NCBI RefSeq assembly: GCF_000308555.1
Contig: NZ_BAFY01000188.1
Coordinates: 1 to 64,000 of the forward strand
Direction of reading: 5' to 3'
DNA from: Nocardia cyriacigeorgica NBRC 100375
GTDB taxonomy: Bacteria; Actinomycetota; Actinomycetes; Mycobacteriales; Mycobacteriaceae
DNA length: 64,000 bases
Of this stretch, positions 8,676 through 16,945 are shown in pieces (the first letter of the stretch is position 1; each line of letters starts with the position of its first letter). The translations under genes were made by a program, and so were the position numbers. Below the pieces are notes generated by a model. That model saw only the letters and a list, made by a program, of their open reading frames with translations, ran no database searches and had not been told where the DNA came from.

Positions 8676-9128
8676 ATGCCGAGTACAGATGACTGGCCCG
8701 TACCGACGAGCGGGCTGCTCGTCACCCATTTCCTCACGGTGCGCGACGTGGCGGTCTCTCGGCAGTTCTACGCCGACATCTTCGGCGGCGAGGTGGTGCT
8801 CGAGGAGAACCCGGCCATCGTCAAGGTGGCCAACAGCTGGATCATCATGAACCCCGGCGGTGGGCCCACCCCCGATAAACCGGACATCACCCTGACGCCG
8901 CCCGAGCCCGGCGACCCGGTATCGGCCTTCCTCAACGTCCGCGTCGCCGACATCGCCGAGTTCCATGCCGCCGCCACCGCCAAGGGAGCGCGCTTCATGA
9001 CCGACCCCATCGACCGCAAGGCCGAACTCCGCTGCTACCTGCGGGACCCGGACGGGTACCTCATCGAGATCGGCCAGGCGACCGGGATGCTGCGCGGCAT
9101 CTTCGCGGATCGTCCCGGGTCGACCTGA
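8676..9128 (+). CDS. VOC (glyoxalase/dioxygenase-fold) family protein
   Basis: The 150-residue protein has the paired beta-alpha-beta-beta-beta pattern of the vicinal oxygen chelate superfamily: THFLTVRDVAVSRQFYADIFGGEVV in the first half, FLNVRVADIAEFHAAATAKGARF and the terminal YLRDPDGYLIEIGQ in the second. These proteins bind a metal or small molecule; the reaction here cannot be told. AGAGGAGCAG precedes the ATG. It is divergent from the hydratase operon with 256 bp between them and may share its control region. Confidence 0.8.
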   Translation: MPSTDDWPVPTSGLLVTHFLTVRDVAVSRQFYADIFGGEVVLEENPAIVKVANSWIIMNPGGGPTPDKPDITLTPPEPGDPVSAFLNVRVADIAEFHAAATAKGARFMTDPIDRKAELRCYLRDPDGYLIEIGQATGMLRGIFADRPGST

Positions 9129-9199
9129 GCCGAATCCCGCCTCAGCCCATCGTCTCGCGGGCCGTTATTCACCCCAGGTACCAGCCCGCAACATGTAAC

Positions 9200-10114
9200 T
9201 CAGCCGGCCGACATGGAACTGAGGACCGGCAGGAATCCCCAGTTCATGATGCGTTCGGCATCGGCAGTAGCGGCATCCAGATCGAACGGCGCGCTGTGCA
9301 GCACCACCCCGATCAACCGCTGCGCACCCCGCTGCGCCTCGAACAACAAGCAGGTCCCCGCCGCATTGGTGGAGCCGGTCTTGATACCCGTGGTCCCCGG
9401 ATACCGATGCAAGAGGTCGTTCGTGTTCTCCCAGACATGCGCCCGGTTCGCCGGCCCACCGGGCTGATGATGGACCCGAGTCCCCACGATCTGCCGGAAA
9501 ACCGGATTGCCCATGGCGTGATGCCCCATCCGCACCATGTCAGCGGGCGTGGAATAGGTGGAGTAATCGCCCGGAACGGGCAGCCCACTGGGATCGGTGA
9601 AGTGCGTGTTCCCCATCCCCAGCCGATGCGCCATCGCGTTCATCTTCCCGATGAACGCCTCCCGCCCCGGCCCGAACGCCTCCGCCAGCGCATACGCCGC
9701 ATCACACCCCGAAGGCAACATCATCGCGTACAACAACTGCCGAGCCGTGAGCACCTCACCGGCCACCAGCCCCGCCGAACTCCCCCCATGCGCCGCCGAC
9801 GCATCGATCGCCGCCTGCGGCACCGTCACCGCTCGCTCCAAATCCCCCGCCTCCAACACCACCAACGCCGTCATCACCTTGGTGAGACTGGCCACCGGAA
9901 CCCGCGTGTGCGCCTCCCGCGACCACACGATCAACCCGGTATTCCCCTCCGCCAACGCCGCCCCGCGCGCTTGAATCCCATCGGGTTGCAGAGCCACCGG
10001 AAACGGAGCCTGATCATTCGAGCCGCCGACCACCGGGGCCGCCGCGACAGTAGGCGCGAAAACGACGAGCACCGCGGCGATCGCCGCCGGCAGCGCACGG
10101 GTATAGGTTCGCAT
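9200..10114 (-). CDS. D-alanyl-D-alanine carboxypeptidase (serine-type, penicillin-binding protein)
   Basis: The 304-residue exported enzyme would trim the terminal D-Ala from peptidoglycan stem peptides. A signal peptide covers about residues 1-26 (ALPAAIAAVLVVFAPTVAAA). The three penicillin-binding motifs are in order: the catalytic SLTK (VASLTKVMTAL), an SxN-like box reading SGC in MMLPSGCDAAYALAE (Cys in place of the usual Asn), and KTG (GIKTGSTNAAG). No C-terminal membrane anchor is seen, so it may be free in the wall. The ATG at 10114 is chosen because the signal peptide follows directly; the ribosome binding site is weak. It is divergent from the NUDIX gene across 133 bp. Confidence 0.87.
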   Translation of the reverse strand: MRTYTRALPAAIAAVLVVFAPTVAAAPVVGGSNDQAPFPVALQPDGIQARGAALAEGNTGLIVWSREAHTRVPVASLTKVMTALVVLEAGDLERAVTVPQAAIDASAAHGGSSAGLVAGEVLTARQLLYAMMLPSGCDAAYALAEAFGPGREAFIGKMNAMAHRLGMGNTHFTDPSGLPVPGDYSTYSTPADMVRMGHHAMGNPVFRQIVGTRVHHQPGGPANRAHVWENTNDLLHRYPGTTGIKTGSTNAAGTCLLFEAQRGAQRLIGVVLHSAPFDLDAATADAERIMNWGFLPVLSSMSAG

Positions 10115-10247
10115 CGGGCTATTGTGCAGTCGAGATGTTCCCAATAGTGGGATTTCGCGTCGTTGCACGGGCGCGTCATCGCTGGTCCGGGCGATATCTC
10201 CGCAAGAAGGTCCGCCGACCGGAACCCCACTCGGGCACGATGCCACA

Positions 10248-10676
10248 GTGCACCATCCGAGAATCCGCGTAGCCGCCTACGTCATCAGATACCGCACAAC
10301 CCCTCAACTCCTCGTCTTCGATCACGTCGGCCTCCCCGAAGCAGGAACCCAGATCCCTGCGGGAGGCGTACACCCTGGAGAAGCCCTCGACACAGCGGTC
10401 CTCCGCGAAGTAGCCGAAGAAACCGGCCTGACCAACGTCTCCATAGCCGACCGAATCGCCGTAGACGACCACCCCCACCCCCTCACCAACCTCCCCCGCC
10501 GAACAACCTTCTACCACCTGCACGCCGAACCCGACACAGCCGACGCCTGGCTCCACCAAGTCGACGGCGAAGGAGCCGACCACGGCCTCACATTCGCCTG
10601 CCGCTTCGTACCACTGCCGCTGGAAGAACCGTTGGCCGACAACCAGGATCGCTGGTTGCCTCTGCTCTCGGGGTGA
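10248..10676 (+). CDS. NUDIX hydrolase
   Basis: The 142-residue protein carries a complete NUDIX box, G-x5-E-x7-REVAEETGL (GGVHPGEALDTAVLREVAEE), which binds divalent metal and cleaves a nucleoside diphosphate linked to another group. The substrate cannot be predicted. The GTG at 10248 is preferred since upstream codons overlap the promoter region of the divergent carboxypeptidase and show no conserved sequence. Directly after its stop, the frame HYLDTTVTVREANDLTTALAPLF to a TGA near 10770 looks like the tail of another, lost gene, followed by the decayed transposase. Confidence 0.75.
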   Translation: MHHPRIRVAAYVIRYRTTPQLLVFDHVGLPEAGTQIPAGGVHPGEALDTAVLREVAEETGLTNVSIADRIAVDDHPHPLTNLPRRTTFYHLHAEPDTADAWLHQVDGEGADHGLTFACRFVPLPLEEPLADNQDRWLPLLSG

Positions 10677-10785
10677 TCATTACCTCGACACCACAGTCAC
10701 CGTCCGCGAGGCCAACGACCTCACCACCGCCCTGGCCCCGCTGTTCCACTCCAATTCAACAATTTGGTGATTCCGGCAGTTTCTC

Positions 10786-11190
10786 TCAGTAGGTTCGGGC
10801 GTCGGGCCAACGGGCGGCAAGGTGATCGCGAACGCGTTGACCGCAGGCTTCCACCGCATCCTCTATCATTCCCGACCGGCACCGGTCAGATCGAGCGAAC
10901 GAGGAACCCGATACAAGCATTAAGGGCGGCCTGCTCGGTGGGGAACGTCCTCTGGCCTTGATCGGACGCCGGTAGCGGGGGTAATCAACGACTCGATCGC
11001 ATTCGTCGAGCAGATCACCCGCCTAATCTCGAAATCGTAGTCCAGGAACACAATGAACTCCTCCCACGCGTTGTTCCAGCGGCACACGATCGCCCCGCAT
11101 CTGGTGCCCCACCGCTCGGTCAGCTCGTCGAGCGCAGCCCGAGCGGCCGCAGCGTTTACCGCGGTGTAGTTCGGCCGGTTGGCGACCTGG
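10786..11190 (-). pseudogene. decayed C-terminal part of an IS256-family transposase
   Basis: Reading the minus strand from about 11190 gives QVANRPNYTAVNAAAARAAL, then NAWEEFIVFLDYDFEIRRV and CSTNAIESL. These are hallmark blocks of the IS256-type DDE transposase C terminus. After IESL the frame shifts repeatedly: RYRR-IKARG continues in one frame, FPTEQAALNACIGFLV in another, SLDLTGAGRE in a third, then RMRWKP and LAARWPDARTY with a terminal TGA at 10786-10788. The N-terminal two thirds and the catalytic aspartates are missing. At least three frameshifts make it non-functional. It marks the left edge of the accessory island. Confidence 0.8.
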
Positions 11191-11372
11191 CCATCCCGGA
11201 TCTGTTGCGAACCGACTGCGGACTGCGTCGCTGGCGACGGGCTATGGCGCGGCCCTCAGGTAGGCCCGCGGACTGGCTCGTTCGACTCCTTCGGCTCGTG
11301 TCGGTGGCGTCGGTCATACTCGCTTGGGTCTCGGACGATGGGTACCGGGTGTTCTGTGTAAGGGAGCACAGT

Positions 11373-12485
11373 TTGGCCAACAGCGCGTTGTTGATATCGG
11401 GGGTTCCGTTGGACGTGCCGATCCTCACCAGGCGGGGTTGGGTCATGTATGACCAGATCCTTCCCGGTGATGAGACACCCGGTCTCAACATCGAGACGGA
11501 CCGCACCGAATGGACCGGGATCACAGACATCAATACCTACGACAACGAGGAGGTCGTAGAGAGCACCAGCATGTCCTGGTCGGTGTGCAGCACCCCTGGC
11601 CACCGTTGGATTCGTTGGAATCACGCGAGTGGGACGTACTCGAAGGTAACCACTGCGGGCACCACACGCGGCATCTCATGGCAAGCATCTGCCCAAATGG
11701 CTGCCGGGCCCGGACTTGATCTCACTGAGAACGAGGCCGAATTGATGGGTTGGCTGCTCACAGACGGCAGCCAGTGGGAAGGCGGGGCCATCTGCGCGTT
11801 CGAGGGCTGCACCAATCCGGCGCGCGCCAGAGGGTTATGCGGCTCCCATTCACGCCAACTCAAGCGGTGCCAGGAGTTGCACCCGTTGCGGGCTTGCTAC
11901 CCGCGTGGCGCAGTCGCGGACTTCTCCTTGTTCGTCTGGCAGACGAAGCCAGCCGGCGTTCAACGGCTAGCCGAGGTCCTGGGTGAGCATGGCCGCTGGA
12001 ACGGCAAAGGCTATCGGATCATCGATTCCTATGCCCGCGACCTGCTTCGTCGCGCCCGGATCGAGCATGTGAAGAGTGCCCCTCAACTCCTGGAAATGAT
12101 CAACGAGATGTCCGCAGTGCAGCGTGAAGCAACACTACGAGGCGTCATCAACGGTGATGGGACGCGGGTAGTCGGCCGCAAATCGGAACACATACGTATC
12201 TACCAGGATGATGGCCCTTTGGTGGATGTCATTGCAATCCTCGGCTACTTCTGCGGTTACCGGCCAAGCGTTCTCAAGCGAGAGGTCGAGGGGTTTCCGG
12301 GTTACGAAAGCAAAGGCGTGCACCTGAAGATCACTCTGTGTCGCCCAAGGGCGTCCCCCGGGCGCCAACCCATGCGTTCCCTTGGGCCAATGAGGGTGTG
12401 GTGCCCGACTACCGAATTAGGGAGCTGGACAGCACGCTTCGGGAAGAATCCAGTGCTCACTGCTCACACCGACGGTAGTGGATGA
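11373..12485 (+). CDS. free-standing Hint-like / LAGLIDADG-type homing endonuclease
   Basis: About 370 residues. The N-terminal 90 residues look like an intein/Hint splicing fold (VPLDVPILTRRGWVMYDQI, LPGDETPGLNIETDRTEWTGI, then VCSTPGHRWIRW). A homing-endonuclease core follows (ENEAELMGWLLTDGSQWEG and RGVINGDGTRVVG as two LAGLIDADG-like helices), with an inserted Cys cluster (CAFEGCTNPARARGLCGSH) that may bind zinc. No flanking host-protein exteins are present, so it is free-standing or a relic. No ATG fits; TTG at 11373 follows AGGGAG at good spacing. Base composition is clearly AT-richer than neighbours, a sign of transfer. It could be inactive. Confidence 0.65.
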   Translation: MANSALLISGVPLDVPILTRRGWVMYDQILPGDETPGLNIETDRTEWTGITDINTYDNEEVVESTSMSWSVCSTPGHRWIRWNHASGTYSKVTTAGTTRGISWQASAQMAAGPGLDLTENEAELMGWLLTDGSQWEGGAICAFEGCTNPARARGLCGSHSRQLKRCQELHPLRACYPRGAVADFSLFVWQTKPAGVQRLAEVLGEHGRWNGKGYRIIDSYARDLLRRARIEHVKSAPQLLEMINEMSAVQREATLRGVINGDGTRVVGRKSEHIRIYQDDGPLVDVIAILGYFCGYRPSVLKREVEGFPGYESKGVHLKITLCRPRASPGRQPMRSLGPMRVWCPTTELGSWTARFGKNPVLTAHTDGSG

Positions 12486-13157
12486 TGCTGGACTGTCTAC
12501 CCTTCGACAAAGTGACTACGCATGGCCTGATGGGTGGTGGTCTGCGCCTACTGGGCTGGCTTCCCCTTGCCCCATAGGGCCTGCCTTTCTTGCGTAGAGG
12601 CTCCAAGGTCGAGGGTGGCGTAGCACATTGCGTAGTGACGCCAGAGCCACCCTTGACGCTAGACGAAAGCGGGCACACCATTCAGCAAGGCCACGCAGCC
12701 GCAGGTCGCGCAAGTCGTCTCGGCACATCGTGGCGATCTACCATCCCTTCATGCCGACTGAGATACCGCCTTGATCGTTGGAGATAGCTTTGTCGCGAGC
12801 CACCGAATCGGACCACAGCCGGTTGACCGGGCAGTGCGTCGGCTGAGGCGTGGGCGGCCGCGGGAGATAGGTCGAGTAAGGCTATCGTCGTGCGCCCACA
12901 CTTCTCAGTTATCGAAACCTCGGCAATCTCGAATCGGTGGGTGTCGGCGCCCGGCTCGAACGGGCTGCTACCCCCTCCGAAACGGGCGCATTCATCCGGT
13001 GGCCAGTGCGCCTTGGGCGAGGATGTTCGCAACATTAGCCGCCGATCCACGCGACGAACAAACATGTTTTCACGTGGCCGTGGCAGCACTGGCCTGCCTC
13101 GGTCCGTCAGTCAACTGAAGCCCGAAGGCATCGAGTGCGGTTCTCGTAGTCCAACCG
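12486..13157. other. 672-bp stretch without a recognisable gene
   Basis: Open frames here (for example 12682-13089 minus and 12771-13118 plus) are Arg/Pro/Ser-rich without conserved motifs, usable ribosome binding sites or third-position GC bias. The composition resembles the homing-endonuclease gene more than the core genome. I regard it as mobile-element debris plus the leader of the HD-domain gene. Confidence 0.4.
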
Positions 13158-13721
13158 ATGCTTCAGAGAGCGGCGAGGCGTACCATCGCGGCCGTGGATC
13201 GGGCTGTGGTTGACCTGTTGGCTCCGCTGACTGAATCGCGTCGGGCTCACTCAGTCGCGGTGGGACGTCGGATGGAATCCGTAGTGCACCTGCTGCCGGC
13301 CAACATTCGTAGGGATGCGGTTATGGCTGCCTACCTGCATGACGTTGGCTACGGGCATCCTGACCTGGGTTTTCATCCCATAGATGGTGCCCGGTTGCTG
13401 CGATCGCTCGGGTATTCGCCGGTTGTATGCCATATGGTCGCGTTTCACACAGCAGCGGAGGTCGAGGCGGAAGTGCGAGGTCTCGACGCCGGAATATTCG
13501 ACGAGTTCTACCTCTCGGGTGTAGCTGGGCTCGAGAAGGCCGATGATTTCCTGTGGTGGTCAGACCTATCGACAGGCCCGAACGGGGGCGATTTCACGGT
13601 CGACGAGCGGCTGGCTGAGATTTCGAGTCGCTACGAACCGGGCAACGTCGTTCACACTGCGATCACTAAAGCGGAGCCGAGACTGCGAGCAGCTGCTCAG
13701 CGCGCATCGGGATCGATATAA
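13158..13721 (+). CDS. HD-domain metal-dependent phosphohydrolase
   Basis: The protein has up to 187 residues and an HD signature: His31 (RRAHSVAVG), His61-Asp62 (AAYLHDVGYGH) and later His97 (VAFHT). HD proteins hydrolyse phosphate esters or nucleotides, often regulatory ones; the substrate is unknown. The ATG at 13158 lacks a clear ribosome binding site, and GTG at 13194 behind GCGAGG is an alternative. Its 3' end overlaps the 3' end of the convergent NUDIX gene by 25 bp, a compact arrangement suggesting the pair has long been together. With the XRE-DUF5919 regulator gene it forms a three-gene set. Confidence 0.75.
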   Translation: MLQRAARRTIAAVDRAVVDLLAPLTESRRAHSVAVGRRMESVVHLLPANIRRDAVMAAYLHDVGYGHPDLGFHPIDGARLLRSLGYSPVVCHMVAFHTAAEVEAEVRGLDAGIFDEFYLSGVAGLEKADDFLWWSDLSTGPNGGDFTVDERLAEISSRYEPGNVVHTAITKAEPRLRAAAQRASGSI

Positions 13722-14179
13722 GGCTCACTCTCGTTCAGCGCCCAGTCGATGCGCTTCCGTTGGCTGCGGTCCATCGTCAAGTCGGGGATCTGCTCGACCG
13801 GCACCCACTCGACGCGTGTGCTCTCGCTGCTCGTTATGGGTTGGCCACCGATCGCCTCACCGCGATACACAACGGTGAATTCCTGACGGACCTCGTCGTT
13901 GCTCGTGTAGTGGATGACGTGGGTCGGATCGGTGAAGATGCCGACAATGCCGGTTAATCGGATATCCACTCCCGTCTCTTCTCGAGTCTCGCGAACAGCG
14001 GTGCGACTGAGGGATTCGCCTGGGTCATGGGCGCCTCCCGGCATCGACCAGTTGCCGTTGTCGGACCTGCAGATCAGTAGGACTTCCCCGCCTTTCCGGA
14101 CGAATGCGGCTGCGCTCGGGCGGACACTGTTCGCGGCCGGTGCGTGGGGGTCTTGGTGGTAGTCGATGCGCCGTCCCAT
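13697..14179 (-). CDS. NUDIX hydrolase of the XRE-DUF5919 locus
   Basis: The 160-residue protein has a full NUDIX box (GGAHDPGESLSRTAVRETRE, then ETGVDI). The surrounding YHQDPHAP, GNWSMPGG and YTSNDEVRQEF resemble the ADP-ribose/nucleotide-cleaving NUDIX proteins often found beside XRE-DUF5919 regulators in Streptomyces and Nocardia. It begins 4 bp after the regulator stop, so they form an operon. It would cleave a nucleotide-linked compound; the substrate is unknown. Its stop lies inside the 3' end of the HD gene. Confidence 0.82.
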   Translation of the reverse strand: MGRRIDYHQDPHAPAANSVRPSAAAFVRKGGEVLLICRSDNGNWSMPGGAHDPGESLSRTAVRETREETGVDIRLTGIVGIFTDPTHVIHYTSNDEVRQEFTVVYRGEAIGGQPITSSESTRVEWVPVEQIPDLTMDRSQRKRIDWALNESEPYIDPDAR

Positions 14180-14183
14180 GAGG

Positions 14184-14918
14184 TCAGGTTACGGTGCGAC
14201 CTGTCTTCCAGACAGCCTCGAACGAATCCATGTAGTGGGCGAAGAGACGTCCGCCGGGGACTTTCTGGAGGTGCTGAACCGGAGATTTCGACGCGTACGC
14301 ACCGTAGCTGTGGGTGTTGACCAGCAGCGAGTCGCCGAATCGGTAGATGCTGTTGTACAGCGTGGTGCGATGCGTCCGGATATCTACCATCGGCAGGTCC
14401 ATCGTTTCCCGAAGATACTCCAGCGTCGACTCACACCGCTTCGCCAGCGAGGGCAAGCCTTCTTCACGCCCCCGTGCTACGACCTCCGGTGCGTCACTTT
14501 CGCCCACGAGGATCCGCACCTGTACACCAGCACCCGCCTTGGCACGGACGACGTTCACGAAGTCCAGCGACTCGACCAGAAACCCTCCTGCATAGACCAA
14601 GACGTCGATGTGGTCGCCGGCTTGCTTCATGAGCGAGCGCCATACCTCGTGCGGCACTTCGGGCCGGGTCGGCCAAATCTGCACCAGCTCCGAGAGAGAC
14701 GCAGCCGCGGACCTACGGCCGGCCAACAACTCCGGCCAGAGGTAGGTTTCGTCGCAGTCGAGGACCCGGGCTGCCTTCAGGCGGAGACCGGGGTGTGGAC
14801 ACCGGCCCTGGGTGATCCACCGCTCGACGGTTTTCGTGCTGACGCCAAGCCGCTCTGCCAGAGCATGTTTCGTCAGGTTCGCGCTGGCCATTGCGCCCCG
14901 CAGCCGCTCGTTCGTCAT
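14184..14918 (-). CDS. XRE-family regulator with DUF5919 C-terminal domain
   Basis: The 244-residue protein has an N-terminal helix-turn-helix (residues about 5-60: LTKHALAERLGVSTKTVERW, then CPHPGLRLKAARVL) and a roughly 170-residue C-terminal DUF5919 domain (HIDVLVYAGGFLVESLDF, VRILVGES, HSYGAYASKSPVQHL, YMDSFEAVW). That domain resembles the phospholipase-D-like fold and probably senses a ligand. It heads an operon with the NUDIX gene. Its own upstream region holds repeated GTGTCCC boxes and a CCCAA/TTGGG inverted repeat at 14939-14965, the likely autoregulatory operator. Confidence 0.85.
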   Translation of the reverse strand: MTNERLRGAMASANLTKHALAERLGVSTKTVERWITQGRCPHPGLRLKAARVLDCDETYLWPELLAGRRSAAASLSELVQIWPTRPEVPHEVWRSLMKQAGDHIDVLVYAGGFLVESLDFVNVVRAKAGAGVQVRILVGESDAPEVVARGREEGLPSLAKRCESTLEYLRETMDLPMVDIRTHRTTLYNSIYRFGDSLLVNTHSYGAYASKSPVQHLQKVPGGRLFAHYMDSFEAVWKTGRTVT

Positions 14919-14938
14919 GGCTCGGTTTTAGCCGAAAA

Positions 14939-14965
14939 GTGTCCCTATGTGTCCCAAATCTTGGG
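14939..14965. promoter_or_regulatory. direct and inverted repeats upstream of the XRE-DUF5919 gene
   Basis: GTGTCCC occurs at 14939-14945 and 14949-14955. The second copy runs into CCCAA-ATC-TTGGG (14953-14965), a perfect 5-bp inverted repeat. A further GTCCC lies at about 14973. The site is 21 bp from the regulator start and also upstream of the divergent 100-aa gene, so it may control both. The binding protein is inferred. Confidence 0.5.
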
Positions 14966-15177
14966 TTATTTCGTCCCTGTATGTCGCGGGAGCCTTGTCA
15001 TACCGGATGCCAGTTCCGTCTTTGGCTCAACTAATCCACACCGAGACAAGGGGTTTCAGTGCTTGCCCTTCTGGATCAGATCGCTGGACGACACGAACTA
15101 CACAACACCCGCCCGACAACTCCCGTCAGGGCCAACCTCCCGGACCGTAGCCACGCGCAGCCGAGCCAGGCGGCGCC

Positions 15178-15480
15178 ATGAACCACTCGATCGCGTTCGG
15201 CTGGATCGACTACGACATCAGCCGTGCACCCGAATGGGATCGCGCCCAAATACACCGCCTCGCCCGTCACATCGGATACCGCCTCGTGTGGCCCGACGAA
15301 CGGTCGGTGCTCCGGGTGGCCGACCAGGTACGCAGCGCTGGGGTCGACCTGGTGATCCTGCCGGCACCCGACCACTTGAGCCCGCTCGAACTCAACGCGG
15401 TAATGGACGTGGCCGACGTGGAAACAGTGGTACCCCGACTCAGCTTCGCCCGCTGGGCGTTCGCAAAGGTGAGTCCATGA
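15178..15480 (+). CDS. 100-residue conserved hypothetical protein (first, intact copy)
   Basis: The protein begins NHSIAFGWIDYDISRAPEWD and continues with IHRLARHIGYRLVWPDE, a Rossmann-like alternation (GVDLVILPAPDHL) and DVETVVPRLSFARW. The pattern faintly recalls the N-terminal fold of serine recombinases or resolvases, but no catalytic serine is visible. I do not recognise its function. AGGCGGC precedes the ATG. The last codons overlap the next ATG (ATGA at 15477-15480), so translation is coupled to the 27-residue peptide. Two further damaged copies occur at 17561-17791 and, inverted, at 20617-20682. Confidence 0.65.
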   Translation: MNHSIAFGWIDYDISRAPEWDRAQIHRLARHIGYRLVWPDERSVLRVADQVRSAGVDLVILPAPDHLSPLELNAVMDVADVETVVPRLSFARWAFAKVSP

Positions 15481-15560
15481 GCGCCACGGTGGCGATCGGT
15501 TTCGCCATCGCGATCGGGCTACCACTGCTGGTGATCGCGGCATCGATCTGGTGGCCGTGA
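15477..15560 (+). CDS. 27-residue single-pass membrane peptide
   Basis: This short frame encodes 27 residues: three polar residues, an uninterrupted hydrophobic helix (VAIGFAIAIGLPLLVIAAS) and the end IWWP. It overlaps the upstream stop by ATGA and the downstream methyltransferase ATG by one base (TGATG). The strongest evidence that it is real is a second copy at 17788-17871, after the partial duplicate of the 100-aa gene, with only three residue changes and the same ATGA overlap. The function is unknown; a membrane anchor, small toxin or effector would fit. Confidence 0.7.
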   Translation: MSATVAIGFAIAIGLPLLVIAASIWWP

Positions 15561-16939
15561 TGATCGGAGCACCGAACCGCTTCGCGCATGTGCACAAGTC
15601 GGCTGCGACCTATCTCGACGTCGCCGCCAACGACCACGGCGACGAGAAGGGACTACTCGTATACCGGGCGTTGCAACGCGTCGAATCGCCTGAACCGCAT
15701 CTCGTCGAGATCGGTCCGGGTGGCGGCGCTGCCGTCGACTACCTCGCGACGCGGGCAGCCGAGGAGCCACGCCCTGTACAACTCACACTGGTGGAGGCAC
15801 CCGGCGTCTCCTCGACCTCGCTCACGGACGCGATCGGGCGGTTCAACGCGGTCGGGTCGTGCGTGCTGGTGCACGGATGGGCTCAGGACATCGGGCGACT
15901 GTTGCGCGAACCGGTCGACGTGATCAGCGCGTCCGCCCTGATGCACGAGGTCTACTCCTACGGTGGCGCCTACTCCGGACTGCACACCTTGATGCGGACC
16001 CTGCCGACCGTGCTCCACCCGTACGGTTACTTCGTCTACCGCGACGTCTACGCCGTCGCCGCGCCGAGCCTGCACGAGCGGGTCGTGCAGTCCTACAGCT
16101 CACAATCCTGGTTGCAGTTCTGGCGCATGTTCGTCCCGCACTACCTGCGGGAAGGCACCCATCCCTATCACCATCACGACGACGAGGTCGTCGCCCGGCA
16201 GAACTCGCGCATTGTGCCCGTAGGCGAACTGGACACCCGGGTGTGCGCGGTAATCGAAGCGCCGGTCGGGCTGTTCCGCGAGGTACAACGGCACTACATC
16301 ACCTGCCGCGACCATGTCTGGCGTTCCGGGATCCTCGGGTTTCGGCCGGTTCTCGACGGACCACTGTCCGGAGACTGGATCGACTTCCGGACCGGCCACA
16401 AACGAGTGCACTACACCCTGACGGAATCCGATCGCATGCCGGCGATACAACGGGCGAACATCCTCGCGGTGAGTGAACCGTTCGACGATCATCACGTGAT
16501 CGACGGAGATATCTTCGACGCCGTCAGCGACGTAGCCCTGATGGCCTTCATGTCCGCAGCCGAACAGGGCACCGACGACTGTGTCCTAACCTGGAATTCG
16601 TGGCTGACCCGAGAAGGCCGCGAAACCTACGCCTACCTCACCGTCGACGAGCTGCTTTCCGCGTTCGCCGTGCACTCGATCAACGCCCATCCCACCCAAG
16701 ACCGGGTCCTGATGCCGGTCTCGACCGATGATGTGTTCACCCGCGACCGGCGCTACTACAACCGATTCCTCACCCACCGCCTATCGAACCCGCTCGTCGA
16801 CGCGAAGCAGATGGTGCTGTTCCAGAACATCCCGCTCAGCGACACCGAAACCCTGCAACGCGCTCTCGGCACCCTGCAAACGATCTGCTCGAAACCGACA
16901 CTTGCTCGGTTGCACACGGCAATTCACTGGAAAGGATGA
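15560..16939 (+). CDS. SAM-dependent methyltransferase-like protein
   Basis: The 459-residue protein has a class I methyltransferase motif I (HLVEIGPGGG, residues 48-56), an acidic motif II (LTLVEAPG), a motif-IV-like VDVISASALMHEVYSY and a post-motif HPYGYFVYRDV. The C-terminal 250 residues carry no domain I recognise and have His-rich (PYHHHDD) and aromatic patches. The target is unknown. ATG at 15560 shares one base with the preceding stop and is preferred to GTG at 15551. Six base pairs separate it from the CYTH gene. It is the central member of the cassette. Confidence 0.7.
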   Translation: MIGAPNRFAHVHKSAATYLDVAANDHGDEKGLLVYRALQRVESPEPHLVEIGPGGGAAVDYLATRAAEEPRPVQLTLVEAPGVSSTSLTDAIGRFNAVGSCVLVHGWAQDIGRLLREPVDVISASALMHEVYSYGGAYSGLHTLMRTLPTVLHPYGYFVYRDVYAVAAPSLHERVVQSYSSQSWLQFWRMFVPHYLREGTHPYHHHDDEVVARQNSRIVPVGELDTRVCAVIEAPVGLFREVQRHYITCRDHVWRSGILGFRPVLDGPLSGDWIDFRTGHKRVHYTLTESDRMPAIQRANILAVSEPFDDHHVIDGDIFDAVSDVALMAFMSAAEQGTDDCVLTWNSWLTREGRETYAYLTVDELLSAFAVHSINAHPTQDRVLMPVSTDDVFTRDRRYYNRFLTHRLSNPLVDAKQMVLFQNIPLSDTETLQRALGTLQTICSKPTLARLHTAIHWKG

Positions 16940-16945
16940 TCCCGG

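Noticed and set aside
12940..13000. tRNA-like text (CTCGAACGGGCTGC near a CGCCCGG) in the island gap
   Set aside because: No cloverleaf can be drawn and no acceptor stem pairs; chance or a very degraded fragment.
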